NCBI GenBank assembly: GCA_049796395.1
Contig: JBARER010000351.1
Span: 7,515 to 71,514 of the forward strand
Length of the DNA: 64,000 nucleotides
Direction of reading: 5' to 3'
Origin: BOG-931 sp049796395
GTDB lineage: Bacteria > Pseudomonadota > Alphaproteobacteria > Rhizobiales > Xanthobacteraceae
Below, one piece after another: positions 9,298-19,299 of this stretch (positions are counted from its first letter, which is position 1; each line of letters begins with the position of its first letter). The notes under the pieces are model-generated. The model was given only the letters and a program-made list of their open reading frames with translations, searched no databases and was not told the DNA's origin. The translations under genes and the position numbers were made by a program.

Positions 9298-10602
9298 ATG
9301 GACGAGCGGACGCGCAGAACTGGTGACGACTTAAGGCGGGCACCGGACGTCACGACGCGATCGCATTGGCGAGGCCGGATCGGCGCCGGACTGGTCGTGA
9401 TCCTGCTTGTGCTGGCGGGTTACGAGGCAGTTCACTGGATCAAATCCACGCCATCTAGCGGCGGACGTTTTCCCCAAGGCGCACTGCAGTCGGTCGGCGC
9501 CTCGACCGTGACCACCGGAAACGTCCGCGAAATCGTCAATGCACTGGGCACGGTCACGCCGGTCGCGACGGTGACCGTGCAGACGCAGATCAACGGCCAG
9601 CTTACCGATGTCGGATTCACCGAAGGCCAGGACGTCAAGAAGGGCGACTTCCTCGCTCAGATCGATCCGCGTCCTTATCAGATTTTGAAAGAGCAGTACG
9701 AAGGTCAGCTTGCGCACGACGAGGGCTTGCTTGCCCAGGCGCAAATGGATCTGACGCGCTACCAGACGCTCGCCCAGCAGAACTCGATCGCCAAACAGCA
9801 GTCCGAGGATCAGGTTTTTATCGTCCAGCAGTATAAGGGCTCGGTTAAGCAGGATCAGGGATTGGTCGATTCCGAAGCGCTGAACATTGCCTATTGCCAT
9901 ATCGTCTCGCCGATTGAGGGCCGCGTCGGCCTGCGCCTGGTCGATCCCGGAAATTACGTGCAGACCACGAGCGCCTCCGGCATTGCCGTCATCACTCAAA
10001 TGCATCCGATCACGGTGATCTTCTCTGTCCCCGAAGACGATCTGCCGGAGATCATGCCGCAGCTTAATGCCGGCACGCCGCTGGTCGTCACCGCCTACGA
10101 TCGCGCCAATATTCATTTGCTGGCGACCGGCAAGGTGTCCGCCGTCGACAGCCAGATCGACACCACGACCGGTACGGTTAAGGTGCGCGCGCAATTCGAT
10201 AACCCTGACAACGCGCTGTTTCCCAATCAGTTCGTCAATGCAAGGCTGCTGGTGAAAACGCTGGCCAACGTCGTCACTGTGCCGACCTCGGCGATCCAGC
10301 GCGGCGCCCCGGGGACTTACGTCTACGTCATCAATCCCAACAGCACGGTCTCGGTCCGGCAGATCAAGACGGCCGTCGTCGATGACAATCTCACCGAAGT
10401 GACCTCCGGTCTGACTGCCGGCGAGCGCGTCGTTATCGACGGCACCGATCGGCTGCGCGACGGATTGAAGGTCGCCGTTGCCGCCGAAAGCGGCCAGCCG
10501 ACAGCCGGCGGCGCTGCTCCGGCGAACGCCGGCAAGCCGGGCAATAGACAAGGCCATAATTCCGGCCAGCCGCAGGCTAAGCCTCCCGGCGGCGGCCAGT
10601 AG
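9298..10602 (+). CDS. RND efflux periplasmic adaptor, MdtA-like
   Basis: 434 aa. Membrane anchor at about residues 25-42 (GLVVILLVLAGYEAVHW), then barrel-sandwich motif (GQDVKKGDFLAQIDPRPYQ), an alpha-hairpin (LTRYQTLAQQNSIAKQQSEDQ) and IVSPIEGRVGLRLVDPGNYV. The C-terminal 40 residues are a Gly/Pro/Ala/Gln-rich tail. It resembles the adaptor at 2722 in the hairpin, so the two probably share ancestry. It heads an adaptor-pump-pump set with the order of the mdtABC operon; the first pump starts 38 bases downstream. Confidence 0.93.
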   Translation: MDERTRRTGDDLRRAPDVTTRSHWRGRIGAGLVVILLVLAGYEAVHWIKSTPSSGGRFPQGALQSVGASTVTTGNVREIVNALGTVTPVATVTVQTQINGQLTDVGFTEGQDVKKGDFLAQIDPRPYQILKEQYEGQLAHDEGLLAQAQMDLTRYQTLAQQNSIAKQQSEDQVFIVQQYKGSVKQDQGLVDSEALNIAYCHIVSPIEGRVGLRLVDPGNYVQTTSASGIAVITQMHPITVIFSVPEDDLPEIMPQLNAGTPLVVTAYDRANIHLLATGKVSAVDSQIDTTTGTVKVRAQFDNPDNALFPNQFVNARLLVKTLANVVTVPTSAIQRGAPGTYVYVINPNSTVSVRQIKTAVVDDNLTEVTSGLTAGERVVIDGTDRLRDGLKVAVAAESGQPTAGGAAPANAGKPGNRQGHNSGQPQAKPPGGGQ

Positions 10603-10640
10603 GACCGCCGCGGCGGCGGCGCGCGGCGAAAAGAGCTACG

Positions 10641-13600
10641 ATGAACGTCTCCGAGCCATTCATCCTTCGCCCGGTGGGCACGACGCTCTTGATGGCGGCG
10701 ATTCTGCTGTCCGGCATGGTGGCCTACAACTTTCTGCCGCTGTCCACCTTGCCGGAGGTCGATTACCCGACGATTCAAGTGCAAACGCTCTATCCGGGCG
10801 CCAGCCCGGAAGTCATGACCTCCTCGGTCACGGCGCCGCTCGAGCGGCAACTTGGGCAGATGCCCGGCTTGAACCAGATGACCTCGGCAAGCTCCGCCGG
10901 CGCGTCGGTGATCACGCTGCAATTCAGCCTCGATCTGTCGCTCGATATCGCTGAACAGGAGGTGCAGGCTTCCATCAACGCCGCCGGCAATCTGTTGCCG
11001 GCTGACCTGCCGACGCCGCCGATCTATTCGAAGGTCAATCCCGCGGATGCGCCGATTCTCGCGCTGGCGGTGACGTCGGACACGCTCGCGCTCACCGATC
11101 TGGAGAATTACAGCGAGACGCGGCTGGCGCAGAAGATCTCGCAGCTGACCGGCGTGGGGCTTGTGAGCATCAGCGGCGGACAGCGGCCCGCGGTGCGCAT
11201 TCAGCTCAATCCGGATTCGCTCGCCGCCTACGGTCTCAACCTCGACGACGTCCGCACCATCATCGGCAATCTCAACGTCAACACCCCGAAAGGCAATTTC
11301 GACGGTCCGACGCAGGCGCTGACGATCAACGCCAACGACCAGCTCACCAGCGCCGACGAATATCGCAATCTCATCGTGGCCTATCGTAACGGCGCGCCCG
11401 TCAAGCTTACCGATGTCGCCAGCATCGTCAGCGGCCCGGAAAACACCAAGCTCGGTGCCTGGGCGGACACGACACCGGCGATCATCGTCAACGTGCAGCG
11501 CCAGCCCGGCGCCAACATCATTCAAGTCGTCGACCGCATTCAGACGCTGCTGCCGCAGATCATGTCGACGCTGCCGCAAGCCATGAACGTCCGCGTGCTG
11601 AGCGACCGCACGGTGACGATCCGGGCTTCGGTGGCCGACGTTGAATTCGAGCTCGGCCTTGCCGTCGTACTGGTGGTGCTGGTGATTTTCGTGTTCCTGC
11701 GCACGCTGCCGGGTACGATCATTCCGAGCCTGTCGGTGCCGCTGTCGCTGGTCGGCACGTTCGGGGCGATGTACCTCTTGGGCTTCTCGCTCGACAATCT
11801 GTCGCTGATGGCGCTGACGATCGCCACCGGCTTCGTCGTCGACGACGCCATCGTCATGATCGAGAACATCGCGCGCTACGTCGAGGGCGGCATGGCCCCC
11901 GTCGAAGCAGCGCTGCGCGGTTCCGAGCAGATCGGCTTCACCATCATCTCGCTCACCATCTCGCTGATCGCCGTGCTGATCCCGCTGTTGTTCATGGGCG
12001 ACGTGGTCGGCCGCCTGTTCCACGAATTTTCCATCACGCTGGCGGTCACCATCGTCATCTCCGCGGTCGTATCGCTGACGCTGGTGCCGATGATGTGCGC
12101 CAAGCTCATTCGCCACCGTGGCGAGGGCGAACGCAGAAATTTCGATCTCAAGGCCGAGGAAATCTTCAATGCGGTCATCGCGCGCTACGGCCAGGCGCTG
12201 AATTGGGTGCTCGACCGTCAACCGGCGACATTGCTGGTGGCCGTACTGACGCTCGCTTTGACCATCGTCCTCTACCTGCTCATCCCGAAGGGATTTTTCC
12301 CGGTCCAGGACACCGGCGAGATCCAGGCCATATCCGAAGCTTCGCAAAGCGTCTCGTATGACCAGATGGCAAAATTGCAGAGCGATCTCGCCGAGGCCAT
12401 CCTCAAGGATCCCGACGTCGTCAATCTAAGCTCCTTCATCGGCGTCGACGGCACCAATCAGACTCTCAATACTGGCCGCTTTCTGATCAGTCTCAAGCCG
12501 CACGATCAGCGCAATTTGAGCGCCAGCGATATCATCCGCCGGCTGCAGAACGAGGTTGCGGGCGTTGTCGGCATCGGCCTCTATATGCAACCGGTACAGG
12601 ATTTGACGATCGATTCGACGATCAGCCGGGCGCCGTATCATTTCGTGCTCGAAGACGCCAACGCCGCGGAATTCAGCACGTGGGTGCCGGAACTGGTGCA
12701 AAAGCTCAGCCAACTGCCGCAAATTACCGACGTGGCCAGCGACCTCCAGGAACAGGGCTTGGCAGCGGACATCGTGATCGACCGTGCCACGGCGAGCCGA
12801 TTCGGCATCACGCCGGCAACCATCGACAACGTGCTCTACGACGCCTTCGGCCAGCGTATTGTCTCCACCATCTATACGCAATCCAATCAGTATCGGGTCA
12901 TTCTGGAAGTCGATCCCGACCTGCAGGAGTCGCTGACCGCGCTGGAATCGCTGTATTTGCCATCATCATCGTCGTCGACCAACGGTCAGGTGCCGCTCAC
13001 TGCGATTGCGCATATCGAGCAACACGCCGCGCCGCTCTTGATCACGCATTACGGTCAATTTCCAGCGACGACGATTTCATTCAATACCGCGCCGGGCTAT
13101 TCGCTGGGTGCCGCTGTCACCGCGATCCAGCAAACGGAGAGCCAGGTCGGACTGCCGATAAGCTTCATCACCGCGTTCCAGGGCACCGCCGCCGCATTCC
13201 AGGCGTCTCTCGCCAATGAAGTCTTTTTGATCATCGCCGCGGTGGTGGCGATGTACATCGTGCTTGGCGTTCTCTACGAGAGCTTCGTCCATCCGATCAC
13301 CATCCTGTCGACGCTGCCCTCCGCCGGAGTCGGCGCGCTCTTGTCGCTGATGCTGCTGCACTACGATCTCGATGTTATTGCCATCATCGGCATCATTCTC
13401 TTGATCGGCATCGTCAAGAAAAACGCCATCATGATGATCGACTTCGCCCTGGATGCCGAGCGCACCGAAGGGATGGCACCGCGCGACGCTATCTATCAGG
13501 CCTGCTTGCTGCGCTTTCGGCCGATCATGATGACGACGTTCGCCGCCATGCTCGGCGCGTTACCCCTGATGCTCGGCACTGGAACCGGATCGGAATTGCG

Positions 13601-13760
13601 CCAGCCGCTCGGCGTCGCCATCATCGGCGGCCTGATCGTGAGCCAGGCGCTCACGCTGTTCACCACGCCGGTGATTTACCTCTATTTCGACCGGCTGGCG
13701 GTCCGTCTCATAGGCCGCCGGCCGTCGGCTCCGATCGTGCCTGAAGCACCGGCTGAATGA
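10641..13760 (+). CDS. RND efflux pump subunit, MdtB-like
   Basis: 1039 aa, full length HAE1-family pump. Helix 4 motif GFVVDDAIVMIENI places the proton-relay acids at Asp401-Asp402; helix 10 motif GIVKKNAIMMIDFAL is intact. GAAAAGAGC upstream of the ATG is a modest ribosome site. The next pump gene overlaps by ATGA. In E. coli MdtB and MdtC form a B2C heterotrimer; the paired order here suggests the same heteromeric design. Confidence 0.94.
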   Translation: MNVSEPFILRPVGTTLLMAAILLSGMVAYNFLPLSTLPEVDYPTIQVQTLYPGASPEVMTSSVTAPLERQLGQMPGLNQMTSASSAGASVITLQFSLDLSLDIAEQEVQASINAAGNLLPADLPTPPIYSKVNPADAPILALAVTSDTLALTDLENYSETRLAQKISQLTGVGLVSISGGQRPAVRIQLNPDSLAAYGLNLDDVRTIIGNLNVNTPKGNFDGPTQALTINANDQLTSADEYRNLIVAYRNGAPVKLTDVASIVSGPENTKLGAWADTTPAIIVNVQRQPGANIIQVVDRIQTLLPQIMSTLPQAMNVRVLSDRTVTIRASVADVEFELGLAVVLVVLVIFVFLRTLPGTIIPSLSVPLSLVGTFGAMYLLGFSLDNLSLMALTIATGFVVDDAIVMIENIARYVEGGMAPVEAALRGSEQIGFTIISLTISLIAVLIPLLFMGDVVGRLFHEFSITLAVTIVISAVVSLTLVPMMCAKLIRHRGEGERRNFDLKAEEIFNAVIARYGQALNWVLDRQPATLLVAVLTLALTIVLYLLIPKGFFPVQDTGEIQAISEASQSVSYDQMAKLQSDLAEAILKDPDVVNLSSFIGVDGTNQTLNTGRFLISLKPHDQRNLSASDIIRRLQNEVAGVVGIGLYMQPVQDLTIDSTISRAPYHFVLEDANAAEFSTWVPELVQKLSQLPQITDVASDLQEQGLAADIVIDRATASRFGITPATIDNVLYDAFGQRIVSTIYTQSNQYRVILEVDPDLQESLTALESLYLPSSSSSTNGQVPLTAIAHIEQHAAPLLITHYGQFPATTISFNTAPGYSLGAAVTAIQQTESQVGLPISFITAFQGTAAAFQASLANEVFLIIAAVVAMYIVLGVLYESFVHPITILSTLPSAGVGALLSLMLLHYDLDVIAIIGIILLIGIVKKNAIMMIDFALDAERTEGMAPRDAIYQACLLRFRPIMMTTFAAMLGALPLMLGTGTGSELRQPLGVAIIGGLIVSQALTLFTTPVIYLYFDRLAVRLIGRRPSAPIVPEAPAE

Positions 13761-16700
13761 ATATATCCGCGCCATTCATCAACCGGCCGGTGGCCACCAC
13801 GCTGCTCACGCTCGGCATCGCGATCGCCGGCATTCTCGCCTTCTCGAAACTCCCGGTGGCACCGCTGCCCCAGGTCGACTTTCCGACTGTTTCGGTCAAT
13901 GCCCAGCTTCCGGGCGCCAGTCCGGAGACCGTGGCGACCAGCGTTGCCGAACCACTCGAGCGCCATCTCGGCCAGATCGCCGACGTCAGCGAAATGACCT
14001 CGAAAAGCGGCATCGGACAGACCCGTATCACGCTGCAGTTCGATCTCAACCGCGACATCGACGGAGCCGCGCGCGACGTTCAGGCGGCGATCAATGCTGC
14101 CCGCGCCGATCTGCCGGCAAGCCTCAAAAGCAATCCGACTTATCGCAAGGTCAATCCGGCCGATGCGCCGATCCTCATCCTGGCGATAACGTCGAAGACC
14201 CTCACCCAGGGCCAGATTTACGACGCCGCCAGCAACGTCTTCCAGCAGCAATTGTCGCAGATCGGCGGCATCGGACAGGTCATCCTTGGCGGCGCGGCGC
14301 TGCCGGCCGTGCGCGTCGAGCTCAATCCGCAGGCTCTGTTCAAATACGGCATCGGTCTTGAAGATGTGCGCGCCGCGCTGGCCTCCGCCAACGCCAACAG
14401 TCCAAAAGGCACCATCGACGACGGCGGACGGCGGTTCCAGATCTACACCAACGATCAATCGACCAAGGCGGTCGATTACGCGCCGCTCATCATCGCCTAT
14501 CGCAACGGCGCCGCGGTCAAATTGTCGGATGTCGCCCAGGTCAGCGACTCGGTCGAAGACGTGCGAAATCTCGGCCTGTCCAACGGCCAGCCCTCGGTGC
14601 TGGTCATTTTGTTCCGGCAGCCGGGCGCCAACATCATCGACACCATCGACAGCGTGAAGGCGGAGCTGCCGCATCTCGAAGCTGCCATGCCGGCCGACGT
14701 CAATGTGACCATCGCCATCGATCGCTCAACCACGATCCGCCAATCGCTGCACGACACCGAATTGACGCTCGTCATCGCCATCACCCTGGTGACGATCGTG
14801 GTCTATTTGTTCCTGCGCAATTTTCGCGCCACCATGATCCCGTCGGTAGCGGTGCCGGTTTCGATTCTCGGCACATTCGGCGCGATGTACCTGCTTGGCT
14901 ACAGCCTGGACATCCTCTCGCTGATGGCGCTGACGATTGCTACAGGCTTCGTTGTCGACGACGCCATCGTGGTCTTGGAAAACATTTCGCGGCATATCGA
15001 AGCCGGCGTGCCACGGGTGGAGGCTGCTTTTCTGGGCGCCCGGGAGGTCGGATTCACCGTGCTATCGATCAGCCTGTCGTTGATCGCAGTGTTTTTACCG
15101 ATTCTGCTGATGGGCGGCATATTGGGCCGGCTGTTCCGCGAATTCACCATGACGCTGTCGCTCGCCATCATGATCTCGCTGGTGATTTCTCTGACCACCA
15201 CGCCCATGATGTGCGCGCTATTCCTACGCAGCCAGCCGCCGCGCGAAATGCCAAGACGGCGCAGTCTGTTCGACCGCGTGCTTTCTGGCTACGAACGCTC
15301 GCTGATCTGGGCTTTGCGCCACAGCCGGGTCGTTCTCGTCGTTTTCTTCGGCGCCATCATTCTCAACGTCGTGTTGTTCTACATCGTGCCGAAGGGTTTC
15401 TTTCCCGAAGAAGATACCGGCCGCATGATCGGCTCGCTGCAGGCCGATCAAAGCGTCTCATTTCAATTGATGACGCAAAAACTGCGGCAGATGATGGCCA
15501 TCGTGCAGCAGGACCCAGCGGTGGAACATGTCGTCGGCTATACCGGCGTGGGCTCAGGCGGCGGCTTCGGCCAGATCAATACCGGTTCGGTATTCGTCTC
15601 GTTAAAACCGATCGGGCAACGGCCGCCGATGGATCAGGTAATCGCACGGCTGCGGCCAAAGTTGGCGAAAGTACCCGGTGGCCAACTATTTCTATTCGGG
15701 GTGCAGGACATCCGCGCCGGCGGCCGGCAAAGCAATGCGGAATACCAATACACCCTGCAGGCCGACGACCCGGACTTACTAGCCAAGTGGACTCCCTTGC
15801 TGGTTAAGGCGCTTGAACATTCGAAAGTCATGGCCGACGTGAACTCGGATCAGCAGCAACGGGGCCTCGAATCCGATCTGATCATCGACCGGCCGACCGC
15901 GTCGCGGCTGGGAGTTACGCCGGCGCAGATCGACAACACCCTTTACGACGCCTTCGGGCAGCGCCAAGTCTCGGTGATTTACAGCGCCATCAATCAGTAC
16001 CACGTCGTCATGGAAATAGACCCGCGCTACACGCAATATCCACAATCACTGCGGGACATTTATGTAGCGACCTCGGGCGGCGGCGCCTCCGGCACCCAGC
16101 TCAGCAACGCCCCAGCCGGCTCCGTGACGCCAGTTCAGGCCGCCAATGCCGCTGCTGCGTCGACCAGCGCGACGGCGGCCGCCACCGCCAATAACAATTC
16201 GGCGCGCAATGCCGCCATCAATGCACTGGCTAATTCCGGCAGGGGCTCGACGTCCTCGGGCGCCGCGGTCTCCACCACGCAGGAGACGATGATCCCGCTC
16301 GCTGCGGTCAGCCATTACAGGCCGGGAAACGCGCCGCTCTCGGTCAGCCATCAGGGGCTATTCGTCGCCGACACGATTTCCTTCAATCTGCGGCCCGGCG
16401 CTGCGCTCGGTGATGCCGCTAGCGAAATCGACGCCGCGATCAAGAGCATCCGCATGCCGGCTTCGATTCACGGCGAACTCGCCGGCACCGCACAGGTATT
16501 CGCACAATCGCTCGCCAATGAACCGGTGCTGATCGCCACCGCAATTGCCGCCGTCTACATTCTTCTGGGGGTATTGTACGAGAGTTACATCCACCCGATT
16601 ACGATCCTCTCGACGTTGCCGTCGGCGGGCGTCGGCGCGATCCTCGCGCTGATGCTGTTCCACACCGAGTTCAGCATCATCGCCCTGATCGGCGTGATTC

Positions 16701-17107
16701 TGCTCATCGGCATCGTCAAAAAGAACGCGATCATGATGATCGATTTCGCCGTCGAAGCAAAACGCTCGCGGAATTTGAGTTCATACGATGCGATCTTCCA
16801 GGCATGCCTGTTGCGGTTCCGGCCGATCATGATGACCACGTCGGCCGCCATCCTGGGCGCCATCCCGTTGGCGGTGAGCTTCGGCAATGGCGGGGAGATT
16901 CGCCGGCCGCTCGGAATTTCGATCGTCGGCGGACTTTTGATCAGCCAATTGCTGACGCTTTACACGACGCCAGTGGTTTATTTGTACATGGACCGGCTCG
17001 GCCAGTGGTCGCTGCAGACGCGCGCGCGGCTGTTCCCTGGCCTGTTCGACACGCCGCCCATAACCCCAGGCGGAATGACTCCCGGCCGAATGACCCCAGC
17101 GGAATGA
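13757..17107 (+). CDS. RND efflux pump subunit, MdtC-like, with an Ala/Ser/Asn-rich insertion
   Basis: 1116 aa, about 75 longer than its partner. Asp401-Asp402 in helix 4 (GFVVDDAIVVLENI) and the Lys pair in helix 10 (GIVKKNAIMMIDFAV) are present, so it should be proton-competent. The extra length is a low-complexity stretch at about residues 773-843 (16076-16290) rich in Ala, Ser, Thr and Asn, inserted in the second periplasmic porter/docking region before IPLAAVSHYRPGNAPLSVSH. Its start overlaps the stop of the previous pump (ATGA). The C-terminus has repeated Pro-Gly-Gly-Met-Thr units (TPGGMTPGRMTPAE). Confidence 0.93.
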   Translation: MNISAPFINRPVATTLLTLGIAIAGILAFSKLPVAPLPQVDFPTVSVNAQLPGASPETVATSVAEPLERHLGQIADVSEMTSKSGIGQTRITLQFDLNRDIDGAARDVQAAINAARADLPASLKSNPTYRKVNPADAPILILAITSKTLTQGQIYDAASNVFQQQLSQIGGIGQVILGGAALPAVRVELNPQALFKYGIGLEDVRAALASANANSPKGTIDDGGRRFQIYTNDQSTKAVDYAPLIIAYRNGAAVKLSDVAQVSDSVEDVRNLGLSNGQPSVLVILFRQPGANIIDTIDSVKAELPHLEAAMPADVNVTIAIDRSTTIRQSLHDTELTLVIAITLVTIVVYLFLRNFRATMIPSVAVPVSILGTFGAMYLLGYSLDILSLMALTIATGFVVDDAIVVLENISRHIEAGVPRVEAAFLGAREVGFTVLSISLSLIAVFLPILLMGGILGRLFREFTMTLSLAIMISLVISLTTTPMMCALFLRSQPPREMPRRRSLFDRVLSGYERSLIWALRHSRVVLVVFFGAIILNVVLFYIVPKGFFPEEDTGRMIGSLQADQSVSFQLMTQKLRQMMAIVQQDPAVEHVVGYTGVGSGGGFGQINTGSVFVSLKPIGQRPPMDQVIARLRPKLAKVPGGQLFLFGVQDIRAGGRQSNAEYQYTLQADDPDLLAKWTPLLVKALEHSKVMADVNSDQQQRGLESDLIIDRPTASRLGVTPAQIDNTLYDAFGQRQVSVIYSAINQYHVVMEIDPRYTQYPQSLRDIYVATSGGGASGTQLSNAPAGSVTPVQAANAAAASTSATAAATANNNSARNAAINALANSGRGSTSSGAAVSTTQETMIPLAAVSHYRPGNAPLSVSHQGLFVADTISFNLRPGAALGDAASEIDAAIKSIRMPASIHGELAGTAQVFAQSLANEPVLIATAIAAVYILLGVLYESYIHPITILSTLPSAGVGAILALMLFHTEFSIIALIGVILLIGIVKKNAIMMIDFAVEAKRSRNLSSYDAIFQACLLRFRPIMMTTSAAILGAIPLAVSFGNGGEIRRPLGISIVGGLLISQLLTLYTTPVVYLYMDRLGQWSLQTRARLFPGLFDTPPITPGGMTPGRMTPAE

Positions 17108-17154
17108 CGCCAGCGGAGAACAACGCCAAGCGGCCCGGCAAATCTCGCGATGCT

Positions 17155-17490
17155 TCAGCGGACGTAGATCGGCGGCCGCGTGTAACAACAGGGTAAAGCG
17201 CCCTGATCCACTACCGGACCGAGAATCTTACGCAGGCGATTAATCTCGTCCCGCGCCGCGCTGATTTGCGGGCCCTTTATGCCGTCGTCGACGTACGGAT
17301 CGGCCTCCAGCCGGTCGATCAACGTAATGTCGGCATAGATGGCGTCGCGTAGGCACTGGTAACAGGAATATTCGACTTGGCCGTAGTCGCCGGCAACGGC
17401 CGGCGCGGCAACGCCGAACGAAGCTGCAACGCCTCCCAGCGCTAGAACCAAGGATAGAATCGGAGATCGAATTGCGAGAGTAATTTTCAC
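17155..17490 (-). CDS. Small secreted protein of unknown function
   Basis: 111 aa from a GTG at 17490, preferred because GGAG stands six bases upstream; an in-frame ATG at 17502 has no ribosome site. A signal peptide (about 35 residues, ending APAVAG) precedes a mature part with a Cys pair (YSCYQCLRDAIY), acidic helices (DRLEADPYVDDGIKG; AARDEINRLRKIL) and a C-terminal Cys pair (LPCCYTRPPIYVR). Four cysteines suggest a disulfide-stabilised periplasmic protein. I do not recognise a family. It converges on the RND operon and lies divergent from the TPP-enzyme gene. Confidence 0.7.
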   Translation of the reverse strand: MKITLAIRSPILSLVLALGGVAASFGVAAPAVAGDYGQVEYSCYQCLRDAIYADITLIDRLEADPYVDDGIKGPQISAARDEINRLRKILGPVVDQGALPCCYTRPPIYVR

Positions 17491-17657
17491 CGTGCGCTCC
17501 ATATGCGATCATAGCCGAATTGGCGCGACAGTGAAGTACCCGCGCGGGCAAGATCGGCCTTGGGTTCGGGTCTTGTGTTCGGCCTTGGCCACGGTAGCGT
17601 GTCCGCTCCAATAGCGCCTATTATCGCAAGCATAAGCAGGATTGGGAGTGAATTGCC

Positions 17658-19295
17658 ATGAAGGGCGCCGAGGTCATTGCCGAGATTCTCAAGCGCGAGG
17701 GGACGGAGTTTCTGTCGTGCTACCCGCGAAACCCTGTGATCGAGCCCTGCGCCGCCATCGACATTCGTCCGATTCTTTGCCGGCAGGAACGGGTCGGGGT
17801 CGGCATCGCCGACGGCTATTCGCGCATCAAACGCGGTAAGAAGAACGGCGTATTCGCCGCCCAAGCCGGCCCGGGCATCGAAAACGCCTTCCCCGGCATT
17901 GCGCAAGCTTTTGCCGAGAATGTGCCGCTCCTCGTCGTTTCCGGCGGGCTGCCGCTGCATCGGCAATATGTGCGTCCGGTGTTCCGGGCCGCGGAGGTCT
18001 ACCGTGCGGTGACGAAATGGTCGGCGCTGGCGCACAATGTGCAGGAGTTGCCGGACTTGATGCGGCGCGCCTACCAGGCCATGCGCTCCGGTAAACCGGG
18101 GCCGGTATTGATCGAAGTGCCGGATGAGGTGTTCGAGGCGGAATTCAAGGGCGCGCTCGATTATCGACCGGTGCCGTTGCAGCGCGCGGCGCCCGATCCC
18201 GCGGCGGTCAAAAAAGCGGCCGAGACGCTGCTCGCGGCCAAGCATCCCTTGCTCTGGGCCGGGCAAGGCGTGCACTACGCGGAGGCCGGCGAACAGCTCG
18301 CGGCACTGGCAGAAATGCTGCCGGCGCCGGTTGTCGCCACCAATCCGGGCAAAAGCGCGATCCCCGACAATCACCCGCTGGCGCTCGGCGGTTCGACCCG
18401 CTCGCGCTCGAAAGTATTCGCCGACTTCCTCAATAAGTCCGACGTCGTGATGGCGATCGGCTCGAGCCTCACGGTCACCCCGTTCGGTCCCGCCGTGCCG
18501 CCGGGAAAAACCATCATCCACTCCACCAATGACGCCGGCGACATCAACAAGGAATATCGTGCAGATCAGGCGGTCGTCGGCGACGCCGGCCTCGTCATCG
18601 AAGCGCTGATCGCCGAGGTCTCCAGGCAGAAGGGACCGGGCGGCGGCAACGCGCTTGCTTCACTGAAGGAGGAAGTGGCCGCCGGCAAAAAGGCCTGGCT
18701 CGACGAGTGGGCAAAGTTCCTCAATTCCGACGAAATGCCGCTCAATCAGTATCGAGTCATCCGCGAAATGATGCGCACGCTGCCGCGCGAAGACGTCATT
18801 ATCACCCACGATTCCGGCAGCCCGCGCGAGCAGATGATCCCGTTCTGGGAGACCACGGCGGCCGGCTCCTACATGGGCTGGGGCAAGTCGACCCAACTCG
18901 GCTACGGTCTCGGCATCACCATGGGCGCCAAGCTCGCGGCGCCGAAGAAACTTTGCATCAACGTGATGGGCGATGCCTCATTCGGCATGACCGGCATGGA
19001 CATCGAAACGGCGTCACGCAACCGTATCGCCATCCTCACGGTGGTGTTCAATAACGGCGTCATGGGCGCCGAGCGCGACGTGCTGACGATCTCGGATGCC
19101 AAATATGGCGCCATGACGGTCGGCGGCAACTACACCAAAATAGCCGAGGGGCTCAACGTCCCGGCACGGCGCGTCGAAAAGCCGAACGATATCGTCGGCG
19201 CCATCAAAGAGGCCGCCAACACGACCGAAAAGGGCGCGCCATTCCTGCTTGAGTTCATGGTCAAAGAAGGACGCGACTTTTCTCGTTACCCGTGA
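17658..19295 (+). CDS. Thiamine-pyrophosphate-dependent enzyme (acetolactate synthase-like)
   Basis: 545 aa with the three-domain layout of the POX/acetolactate synthase/benzoylformate decarboxylase superfamily. The catalytic Glu that activates TPP is Glu44 in CRQERVGVGIADGYSR. The central domain (about 185-330) has KHPLLWAGQGV and NPGKSAIPDNHPL. The TPP/Mg motif is GDASFGM...VVFNN (about residues 437-465). Known members decarboxylate 2-oxoacids or oxalyl-CoA or ligate aldehydes; the exact reaction is not decidable by eye. The stop is four bases from the stop of the convergent MarR gene. Confidence 0.88.
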   Translation: MKGAEVIAEILKREGTEFLSCYPRNPVIEPCAAIDIRPILCRQERVGVGIADGYSRIKRGKKNGVFAAQAGPGIENAFPGIAQAFAENVPLLVVSGGLPLHRQYVRPVFRAAEVYRAVTKWSALAHNVQELPDLMRRAYQAMRSGKPGPVLIEVPDEVFEAEFKGALDYRPVPLQRAAPDPAAVKKAAETLLAAKHPLLWAGQGVHYAEAGEQLAALAEMLPAPVVATNPGKSAIPDNHPLALGGSTRSRSKVFADFLNKSDVVMAIGSSLTVTPFGPAVPPGKTIIHSTNDAGDINKEYRADQAVVGDAGLVIEALIAEVSRQKGPGGGNALASLKEEVAAGKKAWLDEWAKFLNSDEMPLNQYRVIREMMRTLPREDVIITHDSGSPREQMIPFWETTAAGSYMGWGKSTQLGYGLGITMGAKLAAPKKLCINVMGDASFGMTGMDIETASRNRIAILTVVFNNGVMGAERDVLTISDAKYGAMTVGGNYTKIAEGLNVPARRVEKPNDIVGAIKEAANTTEKGAPFLLEFMVKEGRDFSRYP

Positions 19296-19299
19296 CCTC

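Noticed and set aside
10323..12347. 674-codon minus-strand frame opposite the RND genes
   Set aside because: Composition is Arg/Asp/His rich without motifs, a typical antisense shadow of high-GC coding DNA; the plus strand encodes well-conserved RND proteins.
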